Source of the DNA: Candidatus Dadabacteria bacterium RIFCSPHIGHO2_12_FULL_53_21 | Lineage (GTDB): Bacteria; Desulfobacterota_D; UBA1144; Nemesobacterales; UBA2774 | DNA: 32,298 nt | Direction of reading: 5' to 3' | Assembly (NCBI GenBank): GCA_001775255.1 | Contig: MFCJ01000082.1 | Coordinates: forward strand, 1-32,298 | Shown here: in pieces, positions 17,707-27,965 of the stretch | How the letters are laid out: each line of letters starts with the position of its first letter | How positions within the stretch are numbered: position 1 is the stretch's first letter | Notes under the pieces: generated by a model | What the model saw: the letters and a program-made list of their open reading frames with translations, nothing else | The model's database searches: none | Told to the model about the DNA's origin: nothing | Made by a program: the position numbers and the translations under genes

Positions 17707-20172
17707 CTAATCTTTTATTGACCTCACCTTCCAGATATCCTCGGCGTATTCCGATATTGTGCGGTCGCTCGAGAACTTCCCGATACGGGCGACGTTGAGA
17801 ATCGCCTTCCTCACCCAATCCGCCGTCCTTTTAAACTCCAGCCCCACGGTTTTCTGCGTCGCCGCATAGGATTCGAAATCCGCGATGTGGAAATACACGT
17901 CGCCGTTCATGAGGAGGGCTTCATAAATCCATTTGAAGAGCCCGCGCTCTTCCCTGCAGAATATATCCGACTCGAATGAATCCATTACCCTTTTCAGATA
18001 AGGGTTCCGCTCGTATATATCTCTCGGATGATAACTGTGCGACTGTTTCATTTCCATTATCTCGTCGGCCCTCAATCCGAATATGAAGATATTCTCCTCC
18101 CCCACCTCTTCCCTGATCTCTATATTCGCCCCGTCCATAGTACCGATCGTGAGGGCGCCGTTAAGCGCGAGCTTCATGTTGCCGGTTCCTGAAGCTTCTT
18201 TGCCCGCCGTGGATATCTGCTCGCTCAAATCGGCGGCTGGTATTATTTTTTCGGCAAGCGTCACCTTGTAGTCCGGGATAAAGATGACCTTGATCTGATC
18301 GTTCACCCTGGGGTCGTTATTAATGACATTCGCCACGTTATTGATGAGCTTTATGATCTGTTTAGCCGCCCAGTATCCGGGGGCGGCCTTTCCGGCGAAT
18401 ATGTATGTCCTCGGCGTGTTGAGCGCTACACCGTCTTCGGCAACGCTGAAGTATTGATGAATGATATGCATAATGTTTAGAAGCTGGCGCTTGTATTCGT
18501 GAATTCGTTTTATCTGGACGTCGAATAAGCTCGCGGGATTTACCGTTATCCGGGCAATCCTGTGTATCAGCTTCGCGAGACTTTCCTTATTCTCCTTCTT
18601 GATGCGTATGAACTCCCTCTGAAAATTCTCGTCCCCGGAATACGCTTCGAGCGGTCTCAGCTTGTAGAGGTCCGTTGTCCAGCCGTCGCCGACCGTCCTG
18701 TTTATGAGGCTCGCGAGGCCGGGGTTGCAGTTGAGGAGCCATCTCCTTTGAGTGATGCCGTTTGTCTTATTATTGAACTTTTCTGGCGTGAGCTCATAAA
18801 AGTCGGGTACGAGAGAAGTCTTTATAAGCTCCGAATGCAGCGCCGCCACGCCGTTTACGGAGTGGCTGCCTATGATTGAAAGATGAGCCATACGCACCCT
18901 CTTGCCGTTCCCCTCCTCGATCAGCGACATCCTGCTTATCCGGGCGGGATCTTGCGGCCATCTCGCTTTAATCCTCTTTAGGAACCGGTCGTTGATATCG
19001 TAGATTATCTCCAGGTGGCGCGGTATTACGCGCTCGAAAAGCGATATCGGCCACTTCTCCATGGCTTCGGGAAGCAGTGTATGGTTCGTGAAACCGAACG
19101 TGGATTCAGTTATCGACCAGGCCCTGTCCCACGGCATATCGTTTTCGTCGACGAGTATCCTCATAAGCTCGGTTATTGCCAGGGCCGGGTGAGTATCGTT
19201 CAGCTGTATGGCTACCCTCGAGGAGAAATTGCCGAACCCGTCGTGCCTTCTCAGGAACTGCCTCACGATATCGCGGACAGCGCACGAGACCAGGAAATAC
19301 TCCTGAATTACCCTCAGCTCCTTCCCCTGCTCGACGGTATCCGAGGGATAGAGCACTTTCGATATTGTCTCCGATGACATCTTCAGCTCGACTGCCTTCA
19401 TGTAGTCGCCGCTGTTGAAGATCTTCATGTCGAACTCGTTCGACGACCTGGCGGAATAGAGCCTCAGGTAATTGACCGTCCTGTTGCCGTAGCCGACGAC
19501 CGGCATATCGTAGGGGACGCCATAGAGGAATTTCCAATCCTTCCAGGTCGGCCTGTAATTTCCGTTGACGTCTTTTTCAATTTTTACCTGGCCGTATATC
19601 GGCACGACGCATATATCGTCGGGCCTTTCGATGAGCCACGGCGATTCCCCGCCCAGCCAGTGATCGGGGTGTTCCACCTGGTAGCCGTTGATAATATCCT
19701 GTTTAAATATCCCGTAGTCGTAATTAATACCGTAGCCGAACCCGGGGATTCCGAGCGTGGCCAGCGAGTCCAGGAAACAGGCAGCCAGTCTCCCGAGGCC
19801 TCCGTTTCCGAGAGCGGGGTCGGATTCAGTTTCGGCAATATCACACAAATCGACGCCGAGACTCTTAAGCGCGTCCCTGCAGAGGTCCAATATCCCGAGG
19901 TTTATGAGGTTGTTCGTCAGTGACCTGCCTATCAGATACTCGAGGGAAAGACAGTAGACCCTCTTGGGGTCGGTCCTGTTGTATAAATCCTGAGTCTCGA
20001 ACATCCCGTCTATTATCAATTCCCTGACTGCAAGGGAAATAGAGCGGAAGAGGTCGTTATTCGACGCCTCGGTCAATTTCTTGCCCATCGAGTATTTCAG
20101 GTGATAGAGAATCCTGCTCCGGAGGAAGCCGGAGTCATATGACATTTTCAATGCGGAATCGAAGTCTACCAT
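17707..20172 (-). CDS. glgP: Glycogen/starch/alpha-glucan phosphorylase
   Basis: 821 aa. RVYCLSLEYLIGRSLTNNLINLG, DPALGNGGLGRLAACFLDSLATLGIPGFGYGINYDYGIFKQ, QLNDTHPALAITELMR, PLP site EASGTGNMKLALNGALTIGTMDGANIEI. Confidence 0.97.
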   Translation of the reverse strand: MVDFDSALKMSYDSGFLRSRILYHLKYSMGKKLTEASNNDLFRSISLAVRELIIDGMFETQDLYNRTDPKRVYCLSLEYLIGRSLTNNLINLGILDLCRDALKSLGVDLCDIAETESDPALGNGGLGRLAACFLDSLATLGIPGFGYGINYDYGIFKQDIINGYQVEHPDHWLGGESPWLIERPDDICVVPIYGQVKIEKDVNGNYRPTWKDWKFLYGVPYDMPVVGYGNRTVNYLRLYSARSSNEFDMKIFNSGDYMKAVELKMSSETISKVLYPSDTVEQGKELRVIQEYFLVSCAVRDIVRQFLRRHDGFGNFSSRVAIQLNDTHPALAITELMRILVDENDMPWDRAWSITESTFGFTNHTLLPEAMEKWPISLFERVIPRHLEIIYDINDRFLKRIKARWPQDPARISRMSLIEEGNGKRVRMAHLSIIGSHSVNGVAALHSELIKTSLVPDFYELTPEKFNNKTNGITQRRWLLNCNPGLASLINRTVGDGWTTDLYKLRPLEAYSGDENFQREFIRIKKENKESLAKLIHRIARITVNPASLFDVQIKRIHEYKRQLLNIMHIIHQYFSVAEDGVALNTPRTYIFAGKAAPGYWAAKQIIKLINNVANVINNDPRVNDQIKVIFIPDYKVTLAEKIIPAADLSEQISTAGKEASGTGNMKLALNGALTIGTMDGANIEIREEVGEENIFIFGLRADEIMEMKQSHSYHPRDIYERNPYLKRVMDSFESDIFCREERGLFKWIYEALLMNGDVYFHIADFESYAATQKTVGLEFKRTADWVRKAILNVARIGKFSSDRTISEYAEDIWKVRSIKD

Positions 20173-20362
20173 CCTCGTTACCCGTTTATTAATGTTATTT
20201 AACCAATCTACTGCGACCGGGAGTATGCTTACATACAGAGTCCCGGCGTGAGATAATTATACGCGTGTCGGAGAATAAAGTTAAAATCCCTAGTTATCCT
20301 CATCCGCTAACAGTGTATAATAAAAATCCGAAATACCAATCGACCGGAGCACCTAAAGACAC

Positions 20363-22279
20363 ATGGATCAGACAGAAACAGCTAAAAACGAACCGGGATC
20401 GATAACGGATTACGACGTTTACCTTTTCAAGCAGGGCTCCCATACGAAAATGTACGAAAAGCTGGGCTCCCATGTAACGGAGAAGGACGGGACGGGCGGA
20501 GTCCACTTCGCAGTCTGGGCTCCTAACGCGGACAGTGTATCCGTAATCGGGGACTTCAACGGGTGGAATAAGCTCTCGCACAGTATGTCGCCCAGATGGG
20601 ACGAATCCGGCATATGGGAAGCGTTCATTCCGGGGCTCGGGAAAGGAGAGGTTTATAAATACTCCATTACGTCGAAATTCAATAACTATAAAGTCGAGAA
20701 GTCGGACCCATACGCAAGACGCACAGAGACGCCGCCCAAGACGGCCTCGGTCGTATGGGAGTCCGGCTACGAATGGCGCGACCGGGCGTGGCTCGACAAG
20801 AGATACGAATACAACTCCCTCGATGCACCCATTTCCATCTACGAGGTGCATATAGGTTCGTGGAGGAGGGTTCCCGAAGAGGGGCACAGGTCCCTCACGT
20901 ACAGGGAAATGGCCCCTCATCTGGCCGAATACGCGAAGTCTACGGGGTTCACGCACGTGGAGTTCCTCCCGGTCATGGAGCATCCGTTCTACGGCTCATG
21001 GGGGTATCAGGTTACAGGGTATTTCGCCCCTACGAGCAGATACGGAAGCCCGGAGGATTTCATGTATCTCGTCGACGTGCTTCATCAAAACAATATAGGC
21101 GTTATCCTCGACTGGGTCCCGTCACATTTCCCCGGAGACGAGCACGGGCTCATCTACTTCGACGGCACTCACCTATACGAGCACGCAGACCCGAGAAAGG
21201 GGTTTCACCCCGACTGGGGCTCATATATTTTCAACTACAGCAGGAACGAGGTCAGGGCATTCCTCAAGAGCAGCGCAATGTACTGGTTCGACCAGTACCA
21301 CATAGACGGCGTAAGGGTCGACGCCGTAGCGTCCATGCTCTACCTCGATTATAGCCGCAAGCGGGGAGAGTGGATACCGAACGAATACGGCGGCAATGAG
21401 AACCTCCACGCGATAGAGTTTATAAAGGAATTAAACCAGTCGATCTATTCCCGCCACCCCGATGTGCAGACGATCGCGGAGGAATCGACCGCATGGCCCA
21501 TGGTCTCACGTCCCACGTATGTTGGGGGCCTCGGGTTCGGCATGAAATGGAACATGGGGTGGATGAACGATACCCTCGATTACTTCTCCAGGAACCCGGT
21601 TCACAGAAAATATCACCATAACGACCTCACGTTCAGCATTATGTACACGTTCTCGGAGAATTTCGTGCTCCCGTTCTCCCACGACGAGGTGGTTCACGAG
21701 AAAGGGTCGCTGCTCGGCAGGATGCCTGGCGACCTGTGGCAGAAGTTCGCCAACGTCAGGACCCTCTTCGGGTACATGTTCGGGCATCCGGGGAAAAAAC
21801 TGCTGTTCATGGGCGGGGAAATAGGTCAATGGAACGAATGGAGCCACGAGGGCAGCATAGACTGGCACCTCTTACACTATCCCCTCCACAGCGGCCTCAA
21901 ACGCTGGGTCGAAGACCTGAACAGGTTTTACAAGAGCGAGCCCGCCATGTACGAGATCGATTTCTCTTTCGAGGGGTTCGACTGGGCCGATTTCAAGGAC
22001 TATGAGCAGAGCGTTATCAGTTTTCTCAGAAAGAGCCGGGGGGAAAGGGAGATAGTGCTCGTCGTCTGTAATTTCACGCCCGTCCCCAGGAAACACTACA
22101 AGATCAGGGTGCCCAGGGCCGGGCGCTGGAGCGAGCGTTTGAACAGCGATTCGCATTATTACGGGGGCAGCGGTGCAGGCAACTACGGCGGAACCCACAC
22201 CGCATCGAACGGTAACATTTCACAGATTGAGATAGACCTCCCCCCGCTCGGAGTGCTGTTCTTCAAATACGAAGATTGA
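20363..22279 (+). CDS. glgB: 1,4-alpha-glucan branching enzyme
   Basis: 638 aa. VHFAVWAPNADSVSVIGDFNGW, GSWGYQVTGYFAPTSRYGSPEDFMYLVD, DWVPSHFPGD, DGVRVDAVASMLYLDYSR, AEEST, LPFSHDEVVHEKGSL. Confidence 0.97.
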   Translation: MDQTETAKNEPGSITDYDVYLFKQGSHTKMYEKLGSHVTEKDGTGGVHFAVWAPNADSVSVIGDFNGWNKLSHSMSPRWDESGIWEAFIPGLGKGEVYKYSITSKFNNYKVEKSDPYARRTETPPKTASVVWESGYEWRDRAWLDKRYEYNSLDAPISIYEVHIGSWRRVPEEGHRSLTYREMAPHLAEYAKSTGFTHVEFLPVMEHPFYGSWGYQVTGYFAPTSRYGSPEDFMYLVDVLHQNNIGVILDWVPSHFPGDEHGLIYFDGTHLYEHADPRKGFHPDWGSYIFNYSRNEVRAFLKSSAMYWFDQYHIDGVRVDAVASMLYLDYSRKRGEWIPNEYGGNENLHAIEFIKELNQSIYSRHPDVQTIAEESTAWPMVSRPTYVGGLGFGMKWNMGWMNDTLDYFSRNPVHRKYHHNDLTFSIMYTFSENFVLPFSHDEVVHEKGSLLGRMPGDLWQKFANVRTLFGYMFGHPGKKLLFMGGEIGQWNEWSHEGSIDWHLLHYPLHSGLKRWVEDLNRFYKSEPAMYEIDFSFEGFDWADFKDYEQSVISFLRKSRGEREIVLVVCNFTPVPRKHYKIRVPRAGRWSERLNSDSHYYGGSGAGNYGGTHTASNGNISQIEIDLPPLGVLFFKYED

Positions 22280-22331
22280 TAGTATAATGTCTATGAATTT
22301 TTTCCAGAATAACTTTTATTGATAGCTGATC

Positions 22332-24518
22332 TTGAACAGATACGCACCGGAAACCGGAAAAACAACCGATATTCGGACAGGAAGGCCCGAGCCGCTCGGC
22401 GCTTCATGGGACGGCTCCGGCGTAAACTTTGCCATATTTTCAGAGAATGCGGACGGCATTGACTTATGCCTGTTCGCGAAGGGGGTTCCCGATACCGAGA
22501 CCGCGAGGATCCCGCTCACGGCAAAGACAGGCCAAATATGGCACGCTTACATACCCGGGCTCAAGCCCGGTCAGCTCTACGGGTACAAGGCGCACGGACC
22601 CTACAGCCCGGCTCAGGGATTCAGGTTCAATCCCGGCAAATTGCTCCTCGACCCCTACGCGAAGGCGATTTCGGGCGGCATCAATTTGAGTGAAATACAT
22701 TTCGACTACAGGAATACTCCAAAGGGCGGCGCGCCCGCGCCCGACACGAGGGACAGCGCGGCGTATATGCCGAAATCCGTTGTCGTCGACGGGTCTTTCG
22801 ACTGGGGGAAAGACTCCCCCCCTGATATACCAATGGCTAAGACTGTAATTTACGAACTCCACGTCAGGGGATTTACGGCCCTTCACCCGCTCGTCCCTAA
22901 AGAGCTGAGGGGAACCTATGCCGGCTTGACTGTCCCACCCGTGCTCGACCATTTGCGGTCCCTCGGGGTTACGACCCTGGAGCTTATGCCCGTTCACCAG
23001 AGGGTCTCCGAAAAGAGGCTCCTCGAAAGCGGGCTCGGCAATTACTGGGGATACAACTCGATCGGCTATTTCGCTCCCGATATAAGGTTTTCGAGCGCGG
23101 GGGTCACCGGAGGACAGGTGGCCGAGTTTAAGAATATGGTCAAGACACTGCACGGGGAAGGCTTCGAAATAATACTCGACGTCGTGTACAACCACACAGC
23201 CGAAGGGGGCGCAACCGGCCCCACGCTTTCATTAAGGGGGATCGATAACGCCTACTACTACCGCCTCGACCGCAAGAACAAGGGGCATTACACGAACTAC
23301 ACGGGATGCGGGAATACGGTGAATACCGCCAAACCGGAAGTCTATAGATTGATAACCGGGAGCCTCAGATACTGGGTTACGGAAATGCACGTAGACGGGT
23401 TCAGGTTTGACCTTGCGACCGCGCTCTTTCGTGAAGACCCCGAATACAACAGATCGCACACGCTATTCGGCATGATAAACCGGGACCCCGTGTTGTCGAA
23501 GGTAAAGCTAATAGCCGAGCCATGGGACCTCGGCCCGGCAGGGTATCAGGCCGGAAACTTCCCCGACCCATGGTCCGAGTGGAACGACAGGTACAGGAAC
23601 ACGGTCAGGAGGTTCTGGAGAGGGGACCGCGGACAGCTAGGCGACCTCGCATACCGTATAAGCGGGTCGAGCGATCTATACGGGGCGCGGGTGAGGGGAC
23701 CATACACAGGCATAAATTATGTAACCTCTCACGACGGATTCACGCTCAACGACCTCGTAACTTATGAGAAGAAACACAACGAGGCGAACCTCGAGAATGA
23801 TATGGACGGTATGGACTCCAACTACAGTTACAACTTCGGCGTAGAAGGGCCGTCCGAAGACCCGGTTATCAAAAATCACAGGGATCGGCAGAAGCGCAAC
23901 CTGATCGCGACGCTGTTTTTATCTCAGGGCATCCCGATGCTCGCAGCGGGGGACGAGATCGGGAGGACTCAAAGGGGCAACAACAACGCATACTGCCAGG
24001 ACAACGATATTTCCTGGGTGAATTGGACGCTCGGCCCCTCAGAGAAAGAACTCCTAGAGTTTACGCGTTTCATGATCGACTTCCGGAAGAAGCACCCGAT
24101 ACTGAATCAAGGGAAATTCTTTCACGGGAACATCGTCAAGCACAACGGATTCAAAGACCTCATATGGTTCCGGAAAGACGGGAACGAAATGACGAACGGA
24201 GACTGGCAGAACGGCAGCCTCCTGTCGATGGGTTTAATAAAATCGGGCGATAACCTTACAATCATCAGGAGGAGGGGAAAGCCCGGATATGAGAATACGC
24301 TTATGCTGCTTCTTAATGCGGAGCCCGGTGAAGCGGAGTTCGTCATACCGTCATTCGGGATCACGGAGAAATGGCAGACGGTCATCGAAACCTCCTCGTC
24401 ACGCGGCCCTAAAGGACCGAGAAGGCTCCGCTCGGGATATAAATACACAATGGCCGGAAGGTCTCTCACGGTCATGAAGCCGATCTACATAATAAAACAT
24501 AAAGCGGCATCGAGGTGA
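22332..24518 (+). CDS. glgX: Glycogen debranching enzyme GlgX
   Basis: 728 aa (TTG start). GASWDGSGVNFAIFSENADGIDLCLF, YELHVRGFT, NYWGYNSIGYFAPD, DVVYNHTAEG, DGFRFDLATAL, YVTSHDGFTLNDLV, AGDEIGRTQRGNNNAYCQDN. Confidence 0.97.
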   Translation: MNRYAPETGKTTDIRTGRPEPLGASWDGSGVNFAIFSENADGIDLCLFAKGVPDTETARIPLTAKTGQIWHAYIPGLKPGQLYGYKAHGPYSPAQGFRFNPGKLLLDPYAKAISGGINLSEIHFDYRNTPKGGAPAPDTRDSAAYMPKSVVVDGSFDWGKDSPPDIPMAKTVIYELHVRGFTALHPLVPKELRGTYAGLTVPPVLDHLRSLGVTTLELMPVHQRVSEKRLLESGLGNYWGYNSIGYFAPDIRFSSAGVTGGQVAEFKNMVKTLHGEGFEIILDVVYNHTAEGGATGPTLSLRGIDNAYYYRLDRKNKGHYTNYTGCGNTVNTAKPEVYRLITGSLRYWVTEMHVDGFRFDLATALFREDPEYNRSHTLFGMINRDPVLSKVKLIAEPWDLGPAGYQAGNFPDPWSEWNDRYRNTVRRFWRGDRGQLGDLAYRISGSSDLYGARVRGPYTGINYVTSHDGFTLNDLVTYEKKHNEANLENDMDGMDSNYSYNFGVEGPSEDPVIKNHRDRQKRNLIATLFLSQGIPMLAAGDEIGRTQRGNNNAYCQDNDISWVNWTLGPSEKELLEFTRFMIDFRKKHPILNQGKFFHGNIVKHNGFKDLIWFRKDGNEMTNGDWQNGSLLSMGLIKSGDNLTIIRRRGKPGYENTLMLLLNAEPGEAEFVIPSFGITEKWQTVIETSSSRGPKGPRRLRSGYKYTMAGRSLTVMKPIYIIKHKAASR

Positions 24519-24534
24519 GCGAGAACGAGATTAT

Positions 24535-26049
24535 ATGAACAAGAGAGCGAGCGGCATATTACTCCATATCACGTCACTGCCTTCCCTATTCGGGATCGGG
24601 GACATGGGTCCGGAATCTTACAGGTTCGCAGATTTCCTGGCCGAAGCGCGGCAATCATACTGGCAGGTCCTTCCTATTAATCCGACCGACAATACATTCG
24701 GCAACTCCCCTTACAGCGGCCCCTCGTCTTACGCCGGGAACCCCCTCCTGATCAGCCCGGAGATGATCAAGGACGCAGGATACTTATGTGCAGCCGATAT
24801 GAATATGGAGACGACTCCGAAACCGGAAAGGGTCGATTACGGGCTCGTTACCGGCTTCAAGACCGCGCTACTCTACAGTGCGTTCAAGAACGCCGAGACC
24901 CATCTGCCCGGCGACAGCGGATTTATGGAGTTTTCCAGAGAGAACGAACACTGGCTCGAGGATTATGCGCTCTACGCCTCGGTCAAAAAAATATTGAATT
25001 GCAGCACATGGAGGGATTTCCCGGCCGATTTGAGGGACAGGGATGAAAAATCGCTCGAGTTCTGGAGGGACAAGGCGGGGAGCGAGGTCCTCTATCATAA
25101 GTTCCTCCAATACATTTTCTTCAGTCAGTGGAGTTCGTTAAAAAAATATGCGAACGGGAGCGGGATAGAGATAATAGGCGACATCCCCTATTACATAAAT
25201 TACGACAGTTCGGAAGTCTGGACCCATCCGGAGTTATTCAAACTGGACGAAGACAAGAACCCTGCGTTCGTTTCCGGAGTTCCGCCCGATTATTTCAGCA
25301 AGACAGGGCAGCTCTGGGGAAACCCGGTTTACGACTGGGAGGCTTTAAAAGCGACTGACTTCGAATGGTGGATAAAGCGTATAGGCCATAACTTGAAGCT
25401 GTTCGATTACCTGCGGCTCGACCATTTCAGGGGATTCGTCTCGTACTGGGAGGTCAAAGCCTCGGAAAAGACGGCGCTCAAAGGCAGGTGGGTTGACCTC
25501 GACGCCGCAAGCTTCTTCGATACCTTATTTTCGCACTTCGACAAATCTAGGTTCATAGCCGAGGACCTCGGGTATATAACCCCCGACGTAAACAAGATCA
25601 TTAAAAAATACGCCCTCCCCGGAATGAAGATACTGCTCTTCGCCTTCGGGAACGATTTTCCTTACGGCAGTTACCTCCCTAAAAATTTCAGCGATAAAAA
25701 TTGTGTCGTATACACAGGCACCCACGATAACAACACGGTTTTGGGGTGGTGGACAGATGACGCGGGGAAAAACCGAAAAAAAAAGTTTTTCAAGTATATC
25801 GGCGGGGAGATAGATGATAGGGACCTGAATTGGGAATTTGTAAAGTTGGCAATGTCGTCGATCGCCGATACCGCGATAATTCCGATGCAGGACATTCTGG
25901 GGCTCGGCGCAGATGCTAAAATGAACAGACCTTCGACTAAATCGGGGAACTGGGAATGGAGGTTAACACCCGGCTGCTATAAAGATGAGCTGGTGACGAA
26001 GCTGAAGGAAATTACCGAAGCCAATAACAGGGGAGAACTTTCAGGTTAG
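24535..26049 (+). CDS. malQ: 4-alpha-glucanotransferase
   Basis: 504 aa. ASGILLHITSLPSLFGIGDMGPESYRFADFL, WQVLPINPT, NSPYSGPSSYAGNPLLI, GDIPYYINYDSSEVWTHPELF, RLDHFRGFVSYW, AEDLGYITPDV, YTGTHDNNTVLGWW. Confidence 0.97.
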   Translation: MNKRASGILLHITSLPSLFGIGDMGPESYRFADFLAEARQSYWQVLPINPTDNTFGNSPYSGPSSYAGNPLLISPEMIKDAGYLCAADMNMETTPKPERVDYGLVTGFKTALLYSAFKNAETHLPGDSGFMEFSRENEHWLEDYALYASVKKILNCSTWRDFPADLRDRDEKSLEFWRDKAGSEVLYHKFLQYIFFSQWSSLKKYANGSGIEIIGDIPYYINYDSSEVWTHPELFKLDEDKNPAFVSGVPPDYFSKTGQLWGNPVYDWEALKATDFEWWIKRIGHNLKLFDYLRLDHFRGFVSYWEVKASEKTALKGRWVDLDAASFFDTLFSHFDKSRFIAEDLGYITPDVNKIIKKYALPGMKILLFAFGNDFPYGSYLPKNFSDKNCVVYTGTHDNNTVLGWWTDDAGKNRKKKFFKYIGGEIDDRDLNWEFVKLAMSSIADTAIIPMQDILGLGADAKMNRPSTKSGNWEWRLTPGCYKDELVTKLKEITEANNRGELSG

Positions 26050-26138
26050 TTTTATCCGGGTAAATACATTCTTAAAAATTATATTTATACTTATTGGAAT
26101 CTTGATCCCGTCCGAAGCATCAGAGAGGGAGAACTTAA

Positions 26139-27614
26139 TTGATAAAGGTCTTATTCATAGCCTCAGAGATGGTGCCCCTGGCTAAAACAGGCGGGCTTGC
26201 GGACGTCATAGGCGTGCTTCCCAAGAAACTGAACGATATCGGATGCGATGTCAGGATAATTCTCCCTTATTACAGGGAGGTTAGGGAGAACCTGCGGCGC
26301 CTGAAACTCAAGGTCAAGAATTTATCCAAGGAAGTGCTGGTCAGCATCGACTGGCTCGCATATAAAGGCACGATAAAGGAGACGACTGTAGACGGAGTGA
26401 CTGTCTATCTGCTATGCAATGACGAACTTTATGACCGTGACTCCCTCTACACCACGCCTAACGGCGATTATCGGGATAACGACCTGAGGTTCGGATTCTT
26501 TTCTCTGGGAGCGCTTGAAATCGCAAAGGCGCTCAATTTTAAACCCGACATAATCCACTGCAACGACTGGCAGTCTGCCATGGCCCCGATAGCGCTCAAG
26601 TGGAAGAAACATTACAATAACGACCCGTTTTTCTACGATTCGAAAATTGTTTTCACGATCCATAATATCGCGTACCAGGGCATTTACAGCCGGGACATTC
26701 TGGACAAGTTCGGGCTCAGCCAATCGCTCTTCAATACGGAGCACCTTGAATTCTACGGGAGAGCGAACCTGTTGAAAGGCGGGATCATCGCTTCCGATCT
26801 GGTTAATACCGTAAGCCCGACTTACGCAAAGGAGATAAGGACGAGGGAATACGGGTATGGTCTCGACGGCGTGCTCCGCGTAATCTCGAACGAAGGAAAA
26901 CTGGCCGGAATCTTAAACGGCATCGATTACGACGATTGGGATCCGGAAAGAGACAAAAACCTCTATTTTAATTACAGCTTCGACGATCTCCAAGGAAAAT
27001 TCCAGAATAAATCAAAGCTGAAGAGCGTCCTGGGATTCGACGCCAACGGACACAAGCCCCTTATCGGCGTGATCTCGCGTCTCGCCCTCCAGAAGGGGGT
27101 GGACCTCGTGGTAAGGTCGCTCAACAGCATCCTCGATCTCGATGTCGACCTCGTAATTCTCGGAAGGGGCGACAAGAGGTACGAAAAATTGCTTAAAGAC
27201 GTTTCCGCCGATTACAGGGGAAATTTCAAAGCGATCATCGGCTACGACGAGTCTAAGGCGAGGCGTATATACGCCGGCTGCGACATGTTCCTCATGCCGT
27301 CGAGGTTCGAGCCCTGCGGCCTGGGACAACTGATTTCACTCAGGTACGGGACGATACCCATTGTAAGGGGGACAGGCGGGCTTCTCGACACGATTACCGA
27401 TTACACGGAAAACAGGGAGTCGGGAAACGGCTTCATTTTTAAGCGTTTTAACGAAGACGATATGATAGATTCGATAGAGAGGGCGTTAAGCGTATACAGA
27501 AATCATGAAGAATGGCTTAATTTGATCAGAACCGGAATGCGAATGGATTTTTCGTGGAATAAATCGAGCAAAGTCTATCTCAAGCATTATAAGATGCTAC
27601 TCGGAAAGAATTAA
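26139..27614 (+). CDS. glgA: Glycogen synthase
   Basis: 491 aa (TTG start). KVLFIASEMVPLAKTGGLADVIGVLPKKL, HCNDWQSAM, FTIHNIAYQGIY, NTVSPTYAKEI, GILNGIDYDDWDPE, MLPSRFEPCGLGQL-like region. Confidence 0.96.
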   Translation: MIKVLFIASEMVPLAKTGGLADVIGVLPKKLNDIGCDVRIILPYYREVRENLRRLKLKVKNLSKEVLVSIDWLAYKGTIKETTVDGVTVYLLCNDELYDRDSLYTTPNGDYRDNDLRFGFFSLGALEIAKALNFKPDIIHCNDWQSAMAPIALKWKKHYNNDPFFYDSKIVFTIHNIAYQGIYSRDILDKFGLSQSLFNTEHLEFYGRANLLKGGIIASDLVNTVSPTYAKEIRTREYGYGLDGVLRVISNEGKLAGILNGIDYDDWDPERDKNLYFNYSFDDLQGKFQNKSKLKSVLGFDANGHKPLIGVISRLALQKGVDLVVRSLNSILDLDVDLVILGRGDKRYEKLLKDVSADYRGNFKAIIGYDESKARRIYAGCDMFLMPSRFEPCGLGQLISLRYGTIPIVRGTGGLLDTITDYTENRESGNGFIFKRFNEDDMIDSIERALSVYRNHEEWLNLIRTGMRMDFSWNKSSKVYLKHYKMLLGKN

Positions 27615-27965
27615 AGAACCTCTAACAAATCGAATTACGATTCGCTCATTTCAGTGCGAGTTTATTCAGCCGCCGTCATCGGCAATCTCACATAAATACA
27701 CCCTCTTCGTATCCCTGATTCGCATTTAAAATATTTGTTTGCGGAAACCTGAGGACATCGGTGATTTACGATTCCCAGCGATGACGGATCCGGGCGATCG
27801 CCCCGCGGGGGCGCGCTTTCCCCTGATAGCGGGGACACATGCATACCATTCATAAGAATCCCGGGTCACGTGTTGACTAATACCCGATCCGTGTCATAGT
27901 TCGAAAAGTCGTGACGAGACGTTCAGATTCGGAGATACTAACTACACTTTTTGGGTACCGCACCG

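Noticed and set aside
20300-20983. 227-aa minus-strand ORF over the start of glgB
   Set aside because: Antisense shadow frame of glgB with low-information composition.
22464-23195. 243-aa minus-strand ORF in glgX
   Set aside because: Antisense shadow frame of glgX.
27662-27853. 63-aa minus-strand ORF in the glgA-permease gap
   Set aside because: No recognisable family and its frame runs through the GC-rich palindromic block; more likely noncoding.
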